Assembly: GCA_026873275.1 (NCBI GenBank)
Contig: JANTUC010000002.1
Span: 3,286,001 to 3,350,000, forward strand
DNA: 64,000 nucleotides
Origin: Pseudopithomyces maydicus
Lineage: Eukaryota > Ascomycota > Dothideomycetes > Pleosporales > Didymosphaeriaceae
Direction: 5' to 3'
Shown here in pieces: positions 11,489-24,713 of this stretch (positions are counted from its first letter, which is position 1; each line of letters starts with the position of its first letter). The translations under genes were made by a program, and so were the position numbers. The notes under the pieces are model-generated. The model made no database searches. It was not told the DNA's origin and saw nothing but the letters and a program-made list of their open reading frames with translations.

Positions 11489-13261
11489 TTTTTGAGATGC
11501 CCTAAGTCGTCTGGGTTGGAAACGTGACCCTCTGATGGTGGGGTAGACACTCTGGATGAGGAAGCACGATAGCGACGGGTTCAGGCCGGGTGAAGCAAGG
11601 TTGGCCGTGGCCCCCACAAATGCGCTGAGCTATATTTAGGACAATCTCTTGTCGCACTACTACAAATACGTCTTAGCACTAAACGTATCCATCGCCTGAC
11701 TTTGCTTTTAGAAGTGCTGCATTTATTTCATACCTTGAGACTTGACTAGTTCGTGCGTCCATCCGGTCTTCTGGTAAACTTATCCTTATCGGAGTCATTG
11801 AGCTGGTGTCGGATTTCCAGCCTTTCAGCTAATACGTACTTGATTATAAACAGCCAGTGATGCGTCTCTCTTGTAGCCAAAGCGAGTGTCGAAGATGCTG
11901 TTGGTGCTTCTGTCCATTATCAGCTACGCGTCGTATCTTCATCAGTGACGTGGTACTTGATGCGATGTGCTTTGTGCATTACTTCGTCGGATGGTGTTCC
12001 ATCCTCCAAGACCCGGTAATTGGCATGATTTAGTTTACGACAACCTGTTTGCTACACCAGGGTTGATGCTTCGCATCGACCACAGAGATGTTTTAGCGAT
12101 ATTTGAGGAGAAGGTCAGAAGGAACTAGAGCATATATAGTAAGCGGGGTGCATGTGCCTCGTTATGCTTACATACTGCACATGCCACACTAGAAGATTGC
12201 ACAAAGTCGCTAAGCCAGGCGCACATGATGGAATATCATATCATAGTTTCTGTCAAATGGTGCCGCCTGGTGACACGACGCTCTCATCCTGCAGTTAAAA
12301 AGAGAGACCCAAAAACTTCATGCTCGGTCATATAATAGAAAAGGACGGTGGCGCGTTTTTGTATCATTTAAGTGATGGAAGAACATTTAACCTTGGGCTC
12401 GAGGAGAAATTGTAGAACTTCCTAATATGGCATTCAAGTTGTGGTAACTAAATGGTCAGGACCATTGTTTCTTGGATATATCGGATAGAGACGCCGTTGC
12501 AGACACATCTCCCATTCGAAGGCAAAGGAAGAGAACAAAAGATGTTCAAGGAGTCGGTAGCCTCTTTCAACAACCGAAAGACATACTACGAATATTGTGT
12601 GCTCTTGGTACAAAGCGTGGTAAATACTTATTTATCGCACGTCTTACTCGCCATCGTGACACTGAAATTATGATGAACGAGCGATGTGAAACCACTCTCC
12701 TTACACAACCAAAGGTGCACAAAAGTCAGCGAGATTAAGTCACTTTGCAAATCTCTCAACGTGCGAAACAAGCCAACTTCTAATGCACAAAAGTTGTTCA
12801 TGTCAGCTGGACACTACTCATAATCTGCATGAGCACATGTACTGCACTGTACTTCTTAGTACACCAGTCCACGCCATGACGTCAACGTTTAAGTTTGAAG
12901 ATGTGCGTCTGTTTAGTCACATGGCTAATTATTGCATAATACCGAAAGAAGCGCCGAGTGGACAAGGACCAACAATCCCAATCTTACTCATGGAAGCGTG
13001 ACTAGTAATCTACTAGAAGATGGACCTTGAGTGACGCAATGCAGCATCAAATGCTTCCAGTGTATGTATGATACGGCCGTTTACGAGTGCACGACCCGAC
13101 CGAAATTTAAAGTTCGGATTTTCGAAGAGCTAGTATTTAGTGACGCAGCACGCATCGGCACCCCCAAACCGAAAATATTTACACCGTGGGGTGCGAACGT
13201 TTATTGTATCGATCGATCCCCGGTCTGAATATCGTATATCGTGGGATAGGACACCAATAGC
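11489..13261. other. Long intergenic region
   Basis: 1.77 kb between the RhoGEF and the SDR gene, which diverge. Short open frames around 12.45-12.74 kb have no start context, introns or recognisable similarity. I see no gene, RNA or repeat I can support. Confidence 0.45.
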
Positions 13262-14437
13262 ATGCCGCTTCGACACCCACTCACTTTCCCTGCAACACAT
13301 CCACCACAGATTCTCCTAGCAGGTGCGACAACCTACATCGGTGGCACTGTGTTAGCTACACTCCTGGCCCAACCAAGCTACCCTCTGGAAAATGCGACCA
13401 TAACATGCCTCGTCCGTAGCAATGAATGCGCGAGCAGGTTACTCCGACAGTACGGAGAAGATGTCAATCTCATTGTACGACATAGCTTGGATGATACCGC
13501 GGTTGCTTCGTTGATTGCTTCCAAACACGACATCGTGATCAACTGCGCGCCACCGACGCATACACAGTCAGCAATCGCGCTAATCGAGGGCTTGGCCGAG
13601 AGAAAAAAGAGAACTGGGAGAGAAGTGTGGTTTCTGCATACTTCTGGAGTCGAGAACCTGGCAGACCTACCCGTTTCCAAGAAATGGGTGCATTCGGGAG
13701 CGATACGTGAATATGATGATGCAGCGGACGACATCTACGAGTTGGAGCGAGAAAGAAACGAAAAATTCCCTCTTCCACAGCGGACGACAGAGCTTGCAGT
13801 GACTGGGAAGGGGCTCGAATTGGGGGTAAAAACGCTCGTGATGATGAATCCGATGGTGTACGGACAGGGCCTGGGTCTGTTTGAACGTAGCAGTGTTCGA
13901 CTATCAGCAATGGCGAAAGTTACGATGGAAACCGGCAACAACTTCGTAATCGGCGATGGAAAAGGAATATGGGATCACGTCCACGTAAAAGAGTTGGCAA
14001 ATTTGTATAAACTGATAGTGGTGGAAATGATGAAAGATGGAGGGAAACGCCTACCGTGGGGGAAATCAGGAATCATATTTAGTGCCAATGGTCGACACAA
14101 CTGGATGATTGTAGCACAAGAGGTGGCGAATGTATGTTACGAGGAAGGAATCGTGCCACATAACACACTCGAGCATCTGGAGTTAGAAGAAGGAGTCCGG
14201 ATGTTCTCTGAGCATTTGCCTCAGATCGTGGAAGAGAAAGACCTCGTGGAAATTCGGCTTTGCAGCAATGCGAAGACCCGACCGAGCAAAGCAAAGCTGT
14301 TGGGTTGGAGACCGAAAAGGGATGAGAAAGCATGGAAGCAAGCCATACAAGAAGACGTCTTGATGATGCTATATTCGAGACACGATATCCCGGATGATAC
14401 CATTCCAGAGAGCATGGAGTCAACGTATACCTGGTAA
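13262..14437 (+). CDS. Extended SDR / NAD(P)-binding epimerase-like protein
   Basis: Intronless, 391 residues. A Rossmann start ILLAGATTYIGGTVL (a GxTxxIG variant) follows a short N-terminal lead. Next come an acidic/acceptor region, HDIVINCAPPTHTQSAIALIEGL, a strand VWFLHTSGVENL, and a later VMMNPMVYGQG segment that corresponds to the N/R-P-x-x-V/I-YG motif of extended SDRs. The C-terminal part includes HVHVKELANLYKLIV (the D/HVxDLA region). Such proteins in fungi act as NAD(P)-dependent reductases, epimerases or regulatory NmrA-like sensors. The usual catalytic YxxxK is not obvious, so the chemistry is open. Its stop lies about 50 bp from the convergent tyrosinase gene end. Confidence 0.8.
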   Translation: MPLRHPLTFPATHPPQILLAGATTYIGGTVLATLLAQPSYPLENATITCLVRSNECASRLLRQYGEDVNLIVRHSLDDTAVASLIASKHDIVINCAPPTHTQSAIALIEGLAERKKRTGREVWFLHTSGVENLADLPVSKKWVHSGAIREYDDAADDIYELERERNEKFPLPQRTTELAVTGKGLELGVKTLVMMNPMVYGQGLGLFERSSVRLSAMAKVTMETGNNFVIGDGKGIWDHVHVKELANLYKLIVVEMMKDGGKRLPWGKSGIIFSANGRHNWMIVAQEVANVCYEEGIVPHNTLEHLELEEGVRMFSEHLPQIVEEKDLVEIRLCSNAKTRPSKAKLLGWRPKRDEKAWKQAIQEDVLMMLYSRHDIPDDTIPESMESTYTW

Positions 14438-14485
14438 GAAAGGGCAAGCGTGGCTGTATCATACTTTGCATCGACACTGTATCGT

Positions 14486-15929
14486 CTATACGTAAATGTA
14501 GCAAAACTGCCCACCCATTCCACCGATACTGTCCAACAGGTCCCAAGTTTCAGTCTTATTCGCTGTCCAATTAAGGTCAACGTAGTCGTCCTTCGCAGGC
14601 GTTTCCGGAAGCACATTCATCCTCTTTTCCGGGTCTTGCATCTGCCAGATCCACCAGATTCTGTCTACCATACCATGATGGAACCAGAATAATGGGTCAC
14701 CAGGTGAGCTGTAAAAGTCCTATGACTGATCAGTAAATAGAGCAGACGCTTTGAAAAGGGCCTTAACTTACACCTCCTGGATCACCACCAATCGTATAGT
14801 GTCCAGACATATGCACTCCCCAGTCATTCTTCTCTGGTATACCCAACATGTTTTGTTGAAATAAGTCGATGGTGTTGGCCTGAGTTATCAAGTTGTATGT
14901 GTAGTTTGCATACAACATAGCGGATGCGTAACGATTAACATCGCGTCTCAAGCAACGCGGGTTATGACCGAAGCCGTCCGGCTGTGGATTCGAAGGTACG
15001 TCGGGCATGTTCTTGCCAATCGGGCCTAGACTCACTGTCATATTGGCGAAAGGCCCATCCTTGACACAACCTCCTCCGAGGTCTGCGGGAATCATGTCAT
15101 AGGGCGGCTGGAAGCCCCCGCCATGAACCATAACGCCCGGATAATCTGATTTGACGCCGTTTCCTCCCATACTGGACATGTTACCGTTGAACATGGGCGA
15201 GTTGATCGGATCAGCTGCCGTACGACCCCAGTTCCAATACTGTTGGTGGTTAGTGAGAGGCGAAGAACATGGAACCTGTTGAGAGCTCTACCGGTTGGTA
15301 GCCTGTATAGCCGCACTCCTCTCTTAGCGCTTTCTCATACGCCCAAATGTAGACTCGGTGAGCAGGGAAGAGATGAGGCTACCAAAATGTCAATGCATCA
15401 TCTAACAAGACAAACGAAGAACGAGCATACGGTGGAATGAAGGTGCATCGCTTGTGTTTCGTGGGTCAAGACAAAGTCATCATATCGATTCATGACTCCA
15501 GGGTACTTCTTTTGATCCGCCTTCGGTGGCTTAGATTGCAAACACAAGACAGCGCGAATGTACTCCTCGCGTTGCGGAATAGTCAGATCGTGCCTTGCGA
15601 GTCAGCCTCATCTAGATGCCGAGCTTCATAACGCATACCACTCCTGGCGCTTGGCAGCATTCTCGAGTGTGCAGCCATTGTTGTTCGTCTTCTTTGCGAG
15701 ATAGGCCTCGAAATTTGCTAAAGCCGCTTCTTCGAGCTTATCAACTTCATCAAGAGGGTAAGGAAATCCGTCAGATCGACTGAACCGTAGTACATGATTA
15801 GTGCAAGGCGATAAATAGTGTGTGGACTGAGGTATACCGATTAAGACTGAACGGAGCTGCTCTGGTTGGACCTGACCAGGCAGTCGTCAAGAAAGAAGAG
15901 AGCAACACGATGCGAACTGCAGCTATCAT
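14486..15929 (-). CDS. Secreted tyrosinase (type-3 copper oxidase) 1
   Basis: Six exons: complement(14486..14719, 14772..15239, 15292..15378, 15431..15593, 15639..15779, 15838..15929). They encode 394 residues with every junction in frame. One acceptor is AAG (after CGC) with a good CTGAC branch. The N-terminus IVLLSSFLTTAW is a signal peptide. The CuA region includes HETQAMHLHS and FPAHRVYIWAYEKALREECGY. The CuB region includes VHMSGHYTIGGDPGG, then DPLFWFHHGMVDRIWW, so all expected His ligands appear present. It oxidises phenols (Tyr residues, catechols) to quinones. UstQ, the tyrosinase of the ustiloxin cluster, shows such enzymes can tailor fungal RiPPs. At 22 kb from the precursor, membership in the cluster is unproven. 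Confidence 0.9.
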
Positions 15930-17100
15930 ATTGACGGAATCGATAGAAGCGGAATTCCAGCTAGGAGACTACCCGACCCACTGGCTGGTTACCCTCTTAA
16001 GTGCTGCAAGTGCTGCAATACCACTGCCGTCCTACAGAAGAATGCGTTCCAACATCCAAGGAAATCCCAAGTGCCGTGATATTTCTCATCGGAAGAACGG
16101 CATACATCCCAATTTTACATACAAGTTGGGTCTTCGACTGTCACGTCGCATTATGTCTGATGCCGGGTGAATGCGAGCGCCCAATCGAATTGATTTCAGT
16201 ACAATCATGAAATGGTTCTTCATATGAAATGTATGGCACGACAAATAGAGAATTGACAAGGACAATGGTTGAGGTGATATGGGAATCTGGGGCTGCGTGC
16301 TTGACCAATGGCGTAGCGATAAGGTGCAGGGGTGAATGTCGGCACATTTTGGGCAATTTACGTTTCCGCATCAAGTCAGCTCCGCAGTAACACCTTGATT
16401 GATGTTTCGGTTTATTTCTCTTAGGGGGAATAGGTTGTTTCAATGGACACATTGAATTCACTGCCATGGGAGGGCCATAAATGTACATCATTACTTCAGT
16501 AAGACGTCAAAGTCGTATCATCTTCCATCTAACCGGCTTGTGTGTAACGCATAGCTGGCAATTGCCAACTGCTAACATTGAATTACATTCCGTGGTAGAC
16601 TTGTCACTAGCTCAACGTCTAGCTTATCCAGGCGTCCCAGCGTCTCAGCATACCAACATGCCGGCATGACGTCACATGCTGATGTGTGTAATTATTACCT
16701 TGCGTAAATTAAAAATGCTCGCATATCAGGGTCAAGTGTTACATGTAAAGTTAACGAATGACTGGGTCAGCCTAATGATGATCCGGCTTTTTTACGCATG
16801 CTTTTAATACGCTACCTTTTTACGCTGTCTAGTAGGGAGACGCCTTTTCACCACCTTATTTTTACGCAGTCATAGTCATTAACTCGATGTCTTTTGCACT
16901 CATTTCAAAATAGCAAAGTCAACGAATTATCCACTATTTCGTGGAGGTTTCTATTGTTCCGACCACCTTATTCTATTAGTGTACTAATGCAGGACGTTGT
17001 TCATCAGGTAATTTTAAATACACATATAAAATAGTTGCAGAGTCTCCCTGTATTGGTATCCTGTGATGTATAGTCCCTCGAAATTTGGGAGCAGTAATGA
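15930..17100. other. Long intergenic region with possible transposon end
   Basis: 1.17 kb. Part 16740-17040 is AT-rich and holds three copies of tttttacgc (near 16790, 16817 and 16859). It also holds a segment at about 16812-16858 whose reverse complement resembles 21147-21190. No gene seen. Confidence 0.45.
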
Positions 17101-20100
17101 CTAGTTTCCTTTCAGGGCCTCGTATGTGCGCCCTTTCACTACCGGCCTTGTTTCCTCATCTGTCCCAAAAGCCACAAAGGATGGTTGATCGCCCCCACCA
17201 CTAATCTCACGACTTGTAGCAATGAATATGCTGCGAGATCAAGAGCGAATTAAAATATATATACATGATAAGAGAAGCTTTCTGAGATACACCTCCAGCA
17301 AACCTCTTTCGGACATACTGTAATAGCCCACTGTTTTGATTTATGCTCCATATTCTGTGAAGCCACCAGACTAGCGGCAAACCTGGCGATCCAGTTGTCA
17401 CCAGTCCGCACGACGAAGGGACCACGAGGTGGGTCCAGCAGTTCATTCCAAGAGTCTACGGCGATCATCTCCTGTATCGGGCCCTCGTTCTTGGAGTGTG
17501 TGCAAGACTGCTGAGAATCCAAAACTCGCAAGACCCCCCATGACAAGCGAAAACCTGGAACCAGTCTAAGAATGTCGAGGTCCGCAACCCATTCGCCTTT
17601 GTCGCGCACAGACACGACTGCCTCCAGAAAGGATACCTGTGTGTCGGGTGTGCCGCGAGATCCATCGTACACGGGTACGTGATAGTCTGTGAAGGAAAGA
17701 TGAACAGAAGTGCCTTGAAAACACATTGCCGGCGTGCCGTCGAAAGGTCGATAAGGGTCCACTTTCCAGCTGATCGGATCGATATCACGAACCATAGGGT
17801 TACTCGGTGGTAACAAGAACGTTATACCTGGCTTACCAACATTTCCGAGGATTCTCCGGATGCCTCCAGGACCCTGTAAGGAGTCTAGAGGGTCTTGAAT
17901 GATCTGAGACGATCAGCAAAACAAGAACATGGCAACTTAAAAAATGAAACATACCGATAGCGGCACAAACAGCGAATTTGCGGATGATAGAGCAATAACG
18001 CCGTGTAACTGCCTAGGATCGACGTCGTATATCCCAGATTCAAAATAAGAAATTAAAGAAAATACGATAGCACTATCATCCGGTTCCCCCAGTAGCTCCT
18101 GGAGAGGCCCCTGAAGACCACTCCGGAGAGGGGCTCTGATTTCATTGGAGCCAATTCGCATCGAGCGAGCCCAGTGTGTCTCGAGCAGAGATCGACCAAA
18201 GATCCCGACATCAACGGTGGCATCTGGGAGGTCGTCGTACACGATGGCCGCAAATGCAAGCACCTGCAGTGTATTCCGCAATATACGGTTTGCTTTGTCG
18301 GGCTGACACAACAACGACTCCAGAACTGTGTCTCCCAGAAGCCCTCGTTCCAAGCACCATTGAAAGTGTTCTAAAGACACGGTGTCAGAATACCTGTAAT
18401 GAAATCCCTCTTCCGTTGTAGCGTAAAGTGCCGCCGATCCCGTATCGCCAAGGAGATATTTGTATGTACGCTCTGGAGGCAGGCAAATAGTATCCTCCCA
18501 GGATTCCAATCCGCTATCGGCGATGAAGTGTGACTCTTCTGTGCTAGCTAACGCCTCCTCGTAGGCATGGGGTAACCATTTATGGTGGCGAGGGTCAGTT
18601 TCAAGAGAAGCGCTGCGCGTGCCGAGTTGTGGTGAATGATGTGAGACATTCGCAGGTGTATGATCTTTTCTGATCGAGCGACTAGACCGACTACGGGGGT
18701 TCTCTCGCTTCTTTATCCCTCTTCCTTTCGCAGTGGCGGAAGTTGTATTTCTGGACCCTCGAGCCCAAGGAAAGGCAGTCGTAAAACATGTCAAGTTGGG
18801 TGTCTCAAGGCAGTATCTAATGAGAAATGACTCTGGAGAGAGAGCCGCATTAGGAAATCCAGCAGCCACATGTCGCAGGAACAAAACGCGTGCATTGTGA
18901 TCCTTCAGTGAATTCAAGAACAGCGGGAACTCGAGCAGTCCGAAAAATTTTGGAAGGCGATTTGCGTACTGCATATCTTTATCTTTATAGAAGAATTGTT
19001 CTGCCCGTCGTCTACCGAGCTGTATTAACTTACGATTCAAGGACTGATCTCCAGTGTTTCGCCCGAGAAAGGCTGTGGCGCCATCTTTCAGCAATTGGAC
19101 CATCCTACGATCGGCAGATGATCCTTCTTGGGTGCTCGTAAAGGAATCGGCCAGTGAAGACAAGATACGGGCGGCGTCGTCGGCTTCGGAGTCAGTGATA
19201 TCCCAAACGGTGAGTATTGCAGAAAAAACAACAACGACAAGCTGCGAAAAGGGTATTCTATTATTGCTCTCCAGCAATCGCTCAGTCCGCACAGGACGTC
19301 CATAATAACGGAGCTGTGCGAGAGACAAAGACCAGTATACGCCAAGGTTATCATCTCCAGTGCGAGGAGTAGCTGAAAGACCGAGGGATAAAACACCACC
19401 GCAGGCAATAAGAGCATCATCCATGGTGACCTGGACGATATTGGAGCCGAAAAATGTCATGTCCGGATAGAGATGCCAGGCTGATAGACCCAACACTGTC
19501 GCACCGTTTTCCACTGCTTGTGGCATGCCGCTAATGAGATGTTCCATTGTCGTGACTGCAGTTGACCAGGCTGCCAAGACGCTCGAGAAAACCTTTTCAT
19601 CTCCAACGACGGGTAAACTGAGGTTCTTGATGATGAGCTCGAGTTGTTTCTGTTTGCGGAGGAAAATGTCGTCGGCGGTGCGTAACCAAGCCCGCGCGCT
19701 TGCATCCCAGGCTGCAAGCTGAGGACGTGCGATGTCCTGCCCTACGGCGGCCGCTAACGAGAAGCTGATGCCATGATCTCCATCCAGTTTTCGGGCGATA
19801 TCTTGCTTGCGTTCCTTGACTAGTTCTGCCCATATTGCAACAGCCTCTTGTGCAGACCACATGCGCGCAAGCATGCATGCTAGCAAGTGGACATGCAGCG
19901 CAGACTTTGAGGAGGTTGCGGCGGCCCAGATGGTTGTGCCATCGATGCCGGCATACTCCCCAAAAAGAGTCTCAATATACGGCTCGGACTTTTGTTGTGA
20001 AGCTTTCGCGATCTCCGACGCCCTGATCCCGTAGGCTTCGAGCAGTTTCGGGGTCGCGGGGCATACGCCTTCGAAGAGAGCACCAAGTTGTCTTGCAGTT

Positions 20101-20282
20101 TTGTGACTCGAGCCATGTTCTGCATTATCTTTGCGTTTCAATGACAGGGAGCTTCCGAGTGCTTGGTATTCCTTTGGGGCTTCGAGTTTGACGAGCGTGA
20201 AGTCGAAGTTCAGATTGGCAGCAGCGACAGTCACTTCACTCGTTGCTGACGCCAAAGACGCCTGCAATCTGCTGATAGCCAT
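17101..20282 (-). CDS. Large conserved fungal protein of unknown function
   Basis: Exons complement(17101..17230, 17293..17903, 17955..20282), 1022 residues, all in frame. Introns are GTATGT...GTCTCAG and GTGTAT...CTCGCAG. I recognise a family pattern seen in filamentous ascomycetes but know no function. An alpha-helical N-terminal half (about 1-480, WAAATSSKSALHVHLLACML and similar) is followed by a basic low-complexity linker at about 515-555 (KGRGIKKRENPRSRSSRSIR). The C-terminal third includes GGIRRILGNVGKPGITFLLP, PSNPMVRDID, FQGTSVHLSFTDYHVP and GEWVADLDIL, which look like a folded conserved module. No signal peptide or membrane helix. The protein ends FVAFGTDEETRPVVKGRTY. Confidence 0.8.
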
Positions 20283-22216
20283 CTCAGTATGCCACTGTTA
20301 GCATATATTACAGTGCTTGCTGGTGTATGAGACCCGACACAAACGTAGAGAGAGTAGGTAATGTCGGTTGTGCTCTGAGAGGTGCAAAGGCCCAGCTTGT
20401 TTCTTTTCCACCGCCAACGTAGCCTGCACGCATCCCTTTACAGGGCTAAGCGACTGGCTTGCTGCAGGCGGACTCGAGAGGCGGTCTGAGGGCTCCCATT
20501 CGTCAACAGTTGCATATGTAAGGCTGACCGCCGGTGTGTGCGCAACCCCAAAGGTTCAAAACTTTACTTACTACTGGCAACGAATTTTCGTTCTAAAATG
20601 CTTTCCTCATCTTTGCAACGGAGGACTATAAGGCATTTGTCTAATGTTCATTTTTATTACATAGAATTAGGTAATGATTATGGCTTTGGTGGGCGCGGAA
20701 AATCACGGATGTCAACTCGGCCAGATTTTCAGGGTGTATAGCCCCAATTGCGATGTCCATGTTATCAGCGCAACTTGTTAAAGGAATAAATAATGGCAAG
20801 TGTTACGTTAATTTGACTTGAAGGAATTAATGGACAGCATTTACGAGAGTCTGTTATCTTGCGTAACGTCTGTAGAAGTAGGCAGCACATTCCGGTTAAA
20901 CGGTTAAACTCAATCTATGCACGCAACTATAATACAGCACGTAAACGTATATATAGCTGCATGCATTTGTAGGGTCCTGCGACCCTCTAATATATAGAGA
21001 ATAATTTTTGTTTTCGAGAAGGGTTACTAATATGCGCCATAGTGTTACAAATCTCTAAGCTCAGGCTTTTTGATGCAGAGCTGTTATGTTTTGTAGAATG
21101 GTAAAAATGTGTCGAGTCAGTCAACTAGACGTCGTAAAAATGATTGATAAAAAGAGTGTCTCCCCACTGGACAGCAGAGAAATGTGGCGTATGAAAATCA
21201 GTGAACAGAGCTGTTATATTACATTTTATTACTCTTATTATAGTCTGTTTTTACTCATAACTTAAATGATGTTAACTAGACTTTTTTCAAACACTGTAAA
21301 AAGATTTGACAAGAGCGTTATATCATTTGTGGAATGTATTTGGTTTCTCGAAAAAGTAGCGGCGGAGGTGACTCATCAGATGAAAATGCATATAGTCGAA
21401 AAAAAGCTATTGTCCCCTCTTGTGACAACTGAAAATGACCGTCATATTTTGAATATTTGCAACCAGGTTGGTCGTCAAGTATAAACACCACAGGCCTTAT
21501 CAAACCTAGGTTTGGGGGCTACAACATGATGGCGAGGCCGCACTATAGGCTGGCAAAGCTTCGATATCTCTGTCAAAATTGGAGGATATCGAGAGATTCA
21601 GATTATCGGAAACTGATTTGGAAAGGTGAATTCTTTACCAATGACAAAGGGAGATGTTAGAGCGGTGTACACGGTTGTATCGTATGCAATTCCCTGCCAA
21701 CATTTGCAAATACAATCTTCTATGGCATACTTGAATAGCTCCATAAGTATTTCACCACGAAGGTCCACCCAGACCATGGAACTCTGTTAGGCACGATCGG
21801 GTGAGAGGTAACAAATATCCCTATCAACGCGTGATATACCCCGAAGCAAAGTCATTGCCCAAATTGTCCGCTATGCTAATTTTCTAAGCCCCTCTGAGTA
21901 AGCTTGTGCAGTAGAAGATCCAAAAAAATACAATTTTTTGACCTGGCGTCGATCCAAACTCTAGTTTTCCTTTGATTTAAAAGAAATCTTGGAAAGGGGT
22001 GTGACATGATTTTGAAAATATTTTCGACATCTGATCTTGTGACTTGGTGATCCTTTTACACATCATTTTGTCAGATGGAAATGCTGTACTTAATATAAGA
22101 GGGGACGACGGTTGCTTTTTCAACCATTTTAATCGAGTCAGCTCTATATTCAGCTGCTGCCGTTTCAGAAAACAAAATGACATGCTCGAATGAAGCCGTC
22201 TTCTCTATCAAATGAT
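20283..22216. other. Long AT-rich intergenic region
   Basis: 1.9 kb with high A+T from about 20.6 kb onward and stops in every frame. The segment 21147-21190 (gtgtctccccactggacagc) resembles the reverse complement of 16812-16858, so it may be the end of a dead DNA transposon. No gene supported. Confidence 0.45.
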
Positions 22217-23239
22217 TCACCAGTTACGCTCACTCTTGAGCTTTCTGTACCAGTCACGCAGCATCCAAGCATCGAACTCTGTAATTTCCATGGCACTGCC
22301 AGCCATCATGATGAAACTCGACTGACCCGAGGGAACCCAAGTGTAGAAGTCTGTCAATAAGGTCAACAAATCGACGGTGTGAAATTGAAAAACAAAAGAA
22401 AAACATACCAAGAAGACCAAAGCCGTGGCCCATCTCGTGCAGAAGAATATGTATGTTGTCATTGTTGATGTTTTCGAAGAAGTAATCGGGGCCAATCTCC
22501 TGTCCCCAATTATACCCGTAGCCACCCATCTGGCCCTCGAGGCTCTCATCAAGCCAAAGGCTGATATCGTAGCGGCTATCCTCACCGCCGGGACACTGGC
22601 TGAGGTCCCCATCAAGGTGTGCGCCCCGATAACAGCGGACATCGCACTCCGGTACACCATCGCCATCGACAGTAGTGTAGATATCAAGACCGGATGTGTC
22701 ACCCTGGATCAAACTTTTGTCCTTGACAGCGTAGCCCACGACCGTTACGTTGGCTTTAGTAACGGGAAAGCCATCAAAGCCAGCGAGAACATCGACCCAC
22801 TTCTGCAGTGAGCGCTGCAGAGCTGTGACGGTGGATGCCCGATCTGCGGCTGTGCTTTTACCCTTGTGGTTCCAGCGCACGCAGTAGTTGATGTTGCCCT
22901 TGTTGGCGACCAGCTGATCAGTAATCCAGTTCTTGTCCTTAAGACCATCGGGGTTCTCTTTCATGGTTTGGGTCCAAACCTGACCAGTATGTAAGTACGT
23001 GGGGGAATTGTTTATTCCCTATACTGCCTTACCTGATCGAGAGCGGTAACCATGTTGGAGGGAGGGTTCCAGGTGGTCGCCTTCGGAATGGTAGCACGCG
23101 AACTCAAAGCACCATCACGCTTGAGGACAGCGCGCTCATCCAAAGGACAAAAGCCACGGTTATCATGTTTGATCGTGGGGTGTGCCAGCACACTTAGCCC
23201 AAGAGCCGAAGCGGCCAGAAGAGAATTGATCTTAACCAT
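22217..23239 (-). CDS. Secreted zinc metalloprotease (metzincin-like), copy A
   Basis: Exons complement(22217..22350, 22409..22979, 23033..23239), 303 residues. Signal peptide MVKINSLLAASALGLSVLA, then a short pro-region with KR. The zinc site is HEMGHGFGLLD (residues 250-260): HExxH, Gly at position 8 and Asp at position 11, the HExxHxxGxxD pattern of snapalysin-type metzincins. A downstream FIMMAGSAMEITEFD supplies a plausible Met-turn. The intron interrupts the codon of the third ligand Asp (G|AC). The protein ends DWYRKLKSE. Closely related to the next gene (copy B, 24.7-25.6 kb), in the same orientation, so this is a local duplication. The substrate is unknown. Confidence 0.85.
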
Positions 23240-24713
23240 AATGAGGAAGTGAACGAGTGACAATAAAACGAGCGTGTGAGTGAAAAAAGATACAAAAAGA
23301 AGGTAGGTGATGAAGGCACGGCATGATAGCAAAGAGATTGATGGACATCTATACTAAATTCCTTCCGCGGAAGATCGGAAAGCTGCTATACTTCGAACGG
23401 AGGTTCGCCGGTCAGATGTTCTCCGATGTTTTGGTCGGATACGAACTTTCGGGTAGTGTGCAGCATCCGGTACACGCATGTAGCATGTTTCAGGTTTGTA
23501 TCTGTGCATACGGCTCGCTTACGTATAACATGGGCTTACGTATAGAATACGGCTCGCTTATGGTGAACGGCGGCTTAGCGCAGATTGCGCATGTCGAACG
23601 ACATTGCAATTTCATCACGATATGATTCTCTGAGAAGAGTAACAACGGTTGTCTGACCTAAGAGAATGGTATATGTATCTTTCTAGTCTAAATGGAACCC
23701 GTGCCAACGTTCAAATCAAGGACACAGTCGTTGTTCACAGATCATAGATCGATCTCCCGTCTAAGGTCACAGGTGCCCATGTAAATCTCTGTCGCGTAGA
23801 CAGCATAGACGAGAATTACGCCATCGTTGTGGGTTCTATGTTTACTTTCTGTGATTGGTGGAAATGCGACATGAATATGATTAGATTGCTAAGGGGATAT
23901 CGAGCCGTTTCACCACTGCGATCTCACGTGGTGTGCTATGGAGGCTAGCCCCCGGATAGGAGGTAGTGTTACTGCCTGCATCAGGGAAAAGAATCAACCG
24001 AACATCGAACGAAGTGAAATATTAGATTAATGACAAAGGTCGAGTCAACGAAAGGGTACGGCGCCCTGTACCATTTCACTTACCCAAGACCGTCTGCCAT
24101 CTTCGTACGTCGATAATTCTGGGTGGAAGATCGCGCTAGTCAACGTGTAGCATTCATTATACTAGATAGTACTTCTCGAAAAGATGCAGCTTGCATTTCC
24201 GGGTGTTGATAGATGCCTGAGGTAGAGTAGCACTGATACACATGCGGGGGGTTCTACGTGGGACACTATAGAACGTAGCAGGCGTTCAAACCCTCCTTAT
24301 CCATTGGTATTGAATTACTTAAGTTAATAGAGCATGTTCAACTTCCTTTTGCAGCTTCTGAGTACGGTTTGTGATGGGCATGATAAATTGATTGTGACGA
24401 CTCGTCGAGATTTTGGTAGAGTTACAACCAAGTGGTGGAACAAGTCATCCTCTACAGGTCATGAGTAAACAACCATCGAAGTGATTGATTAGCCTTGCAG
24501 ATACTTCCAAACATGTTCTTTTAACATAATATATGGATCACTTGGGTGAATTGCTATGGGAGCGACTGAGTAGGTTGTAAACAAGAAGCTGAGTAAAACA
24601 TGCGTGTACGAATTCAGAAGAAGATGTGTATAGTATTGACAAGAATAAGAGGAAAAAAGACCAGTTATCTCCTTGCCTCCGTTCCCGGTATTCCTTGCTA
24701 CTGCCATGCCCGC
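23240..24713. other. Long intergenic region between metalloprotease copies
   Basis: 1.47 kb. Around 23510-23580 the phrase acggctcgctta occurs twice, with gcttacgtata between the copies, a small local duplication. No gene seen. Confidence 0.45.

Noticed and set aside
12452..12738. Overlapping open frames in the 11.5-13.3 kb gap
   Set aside because: Two overlapping frames, no splice-consistent extension, no recognisable domain.
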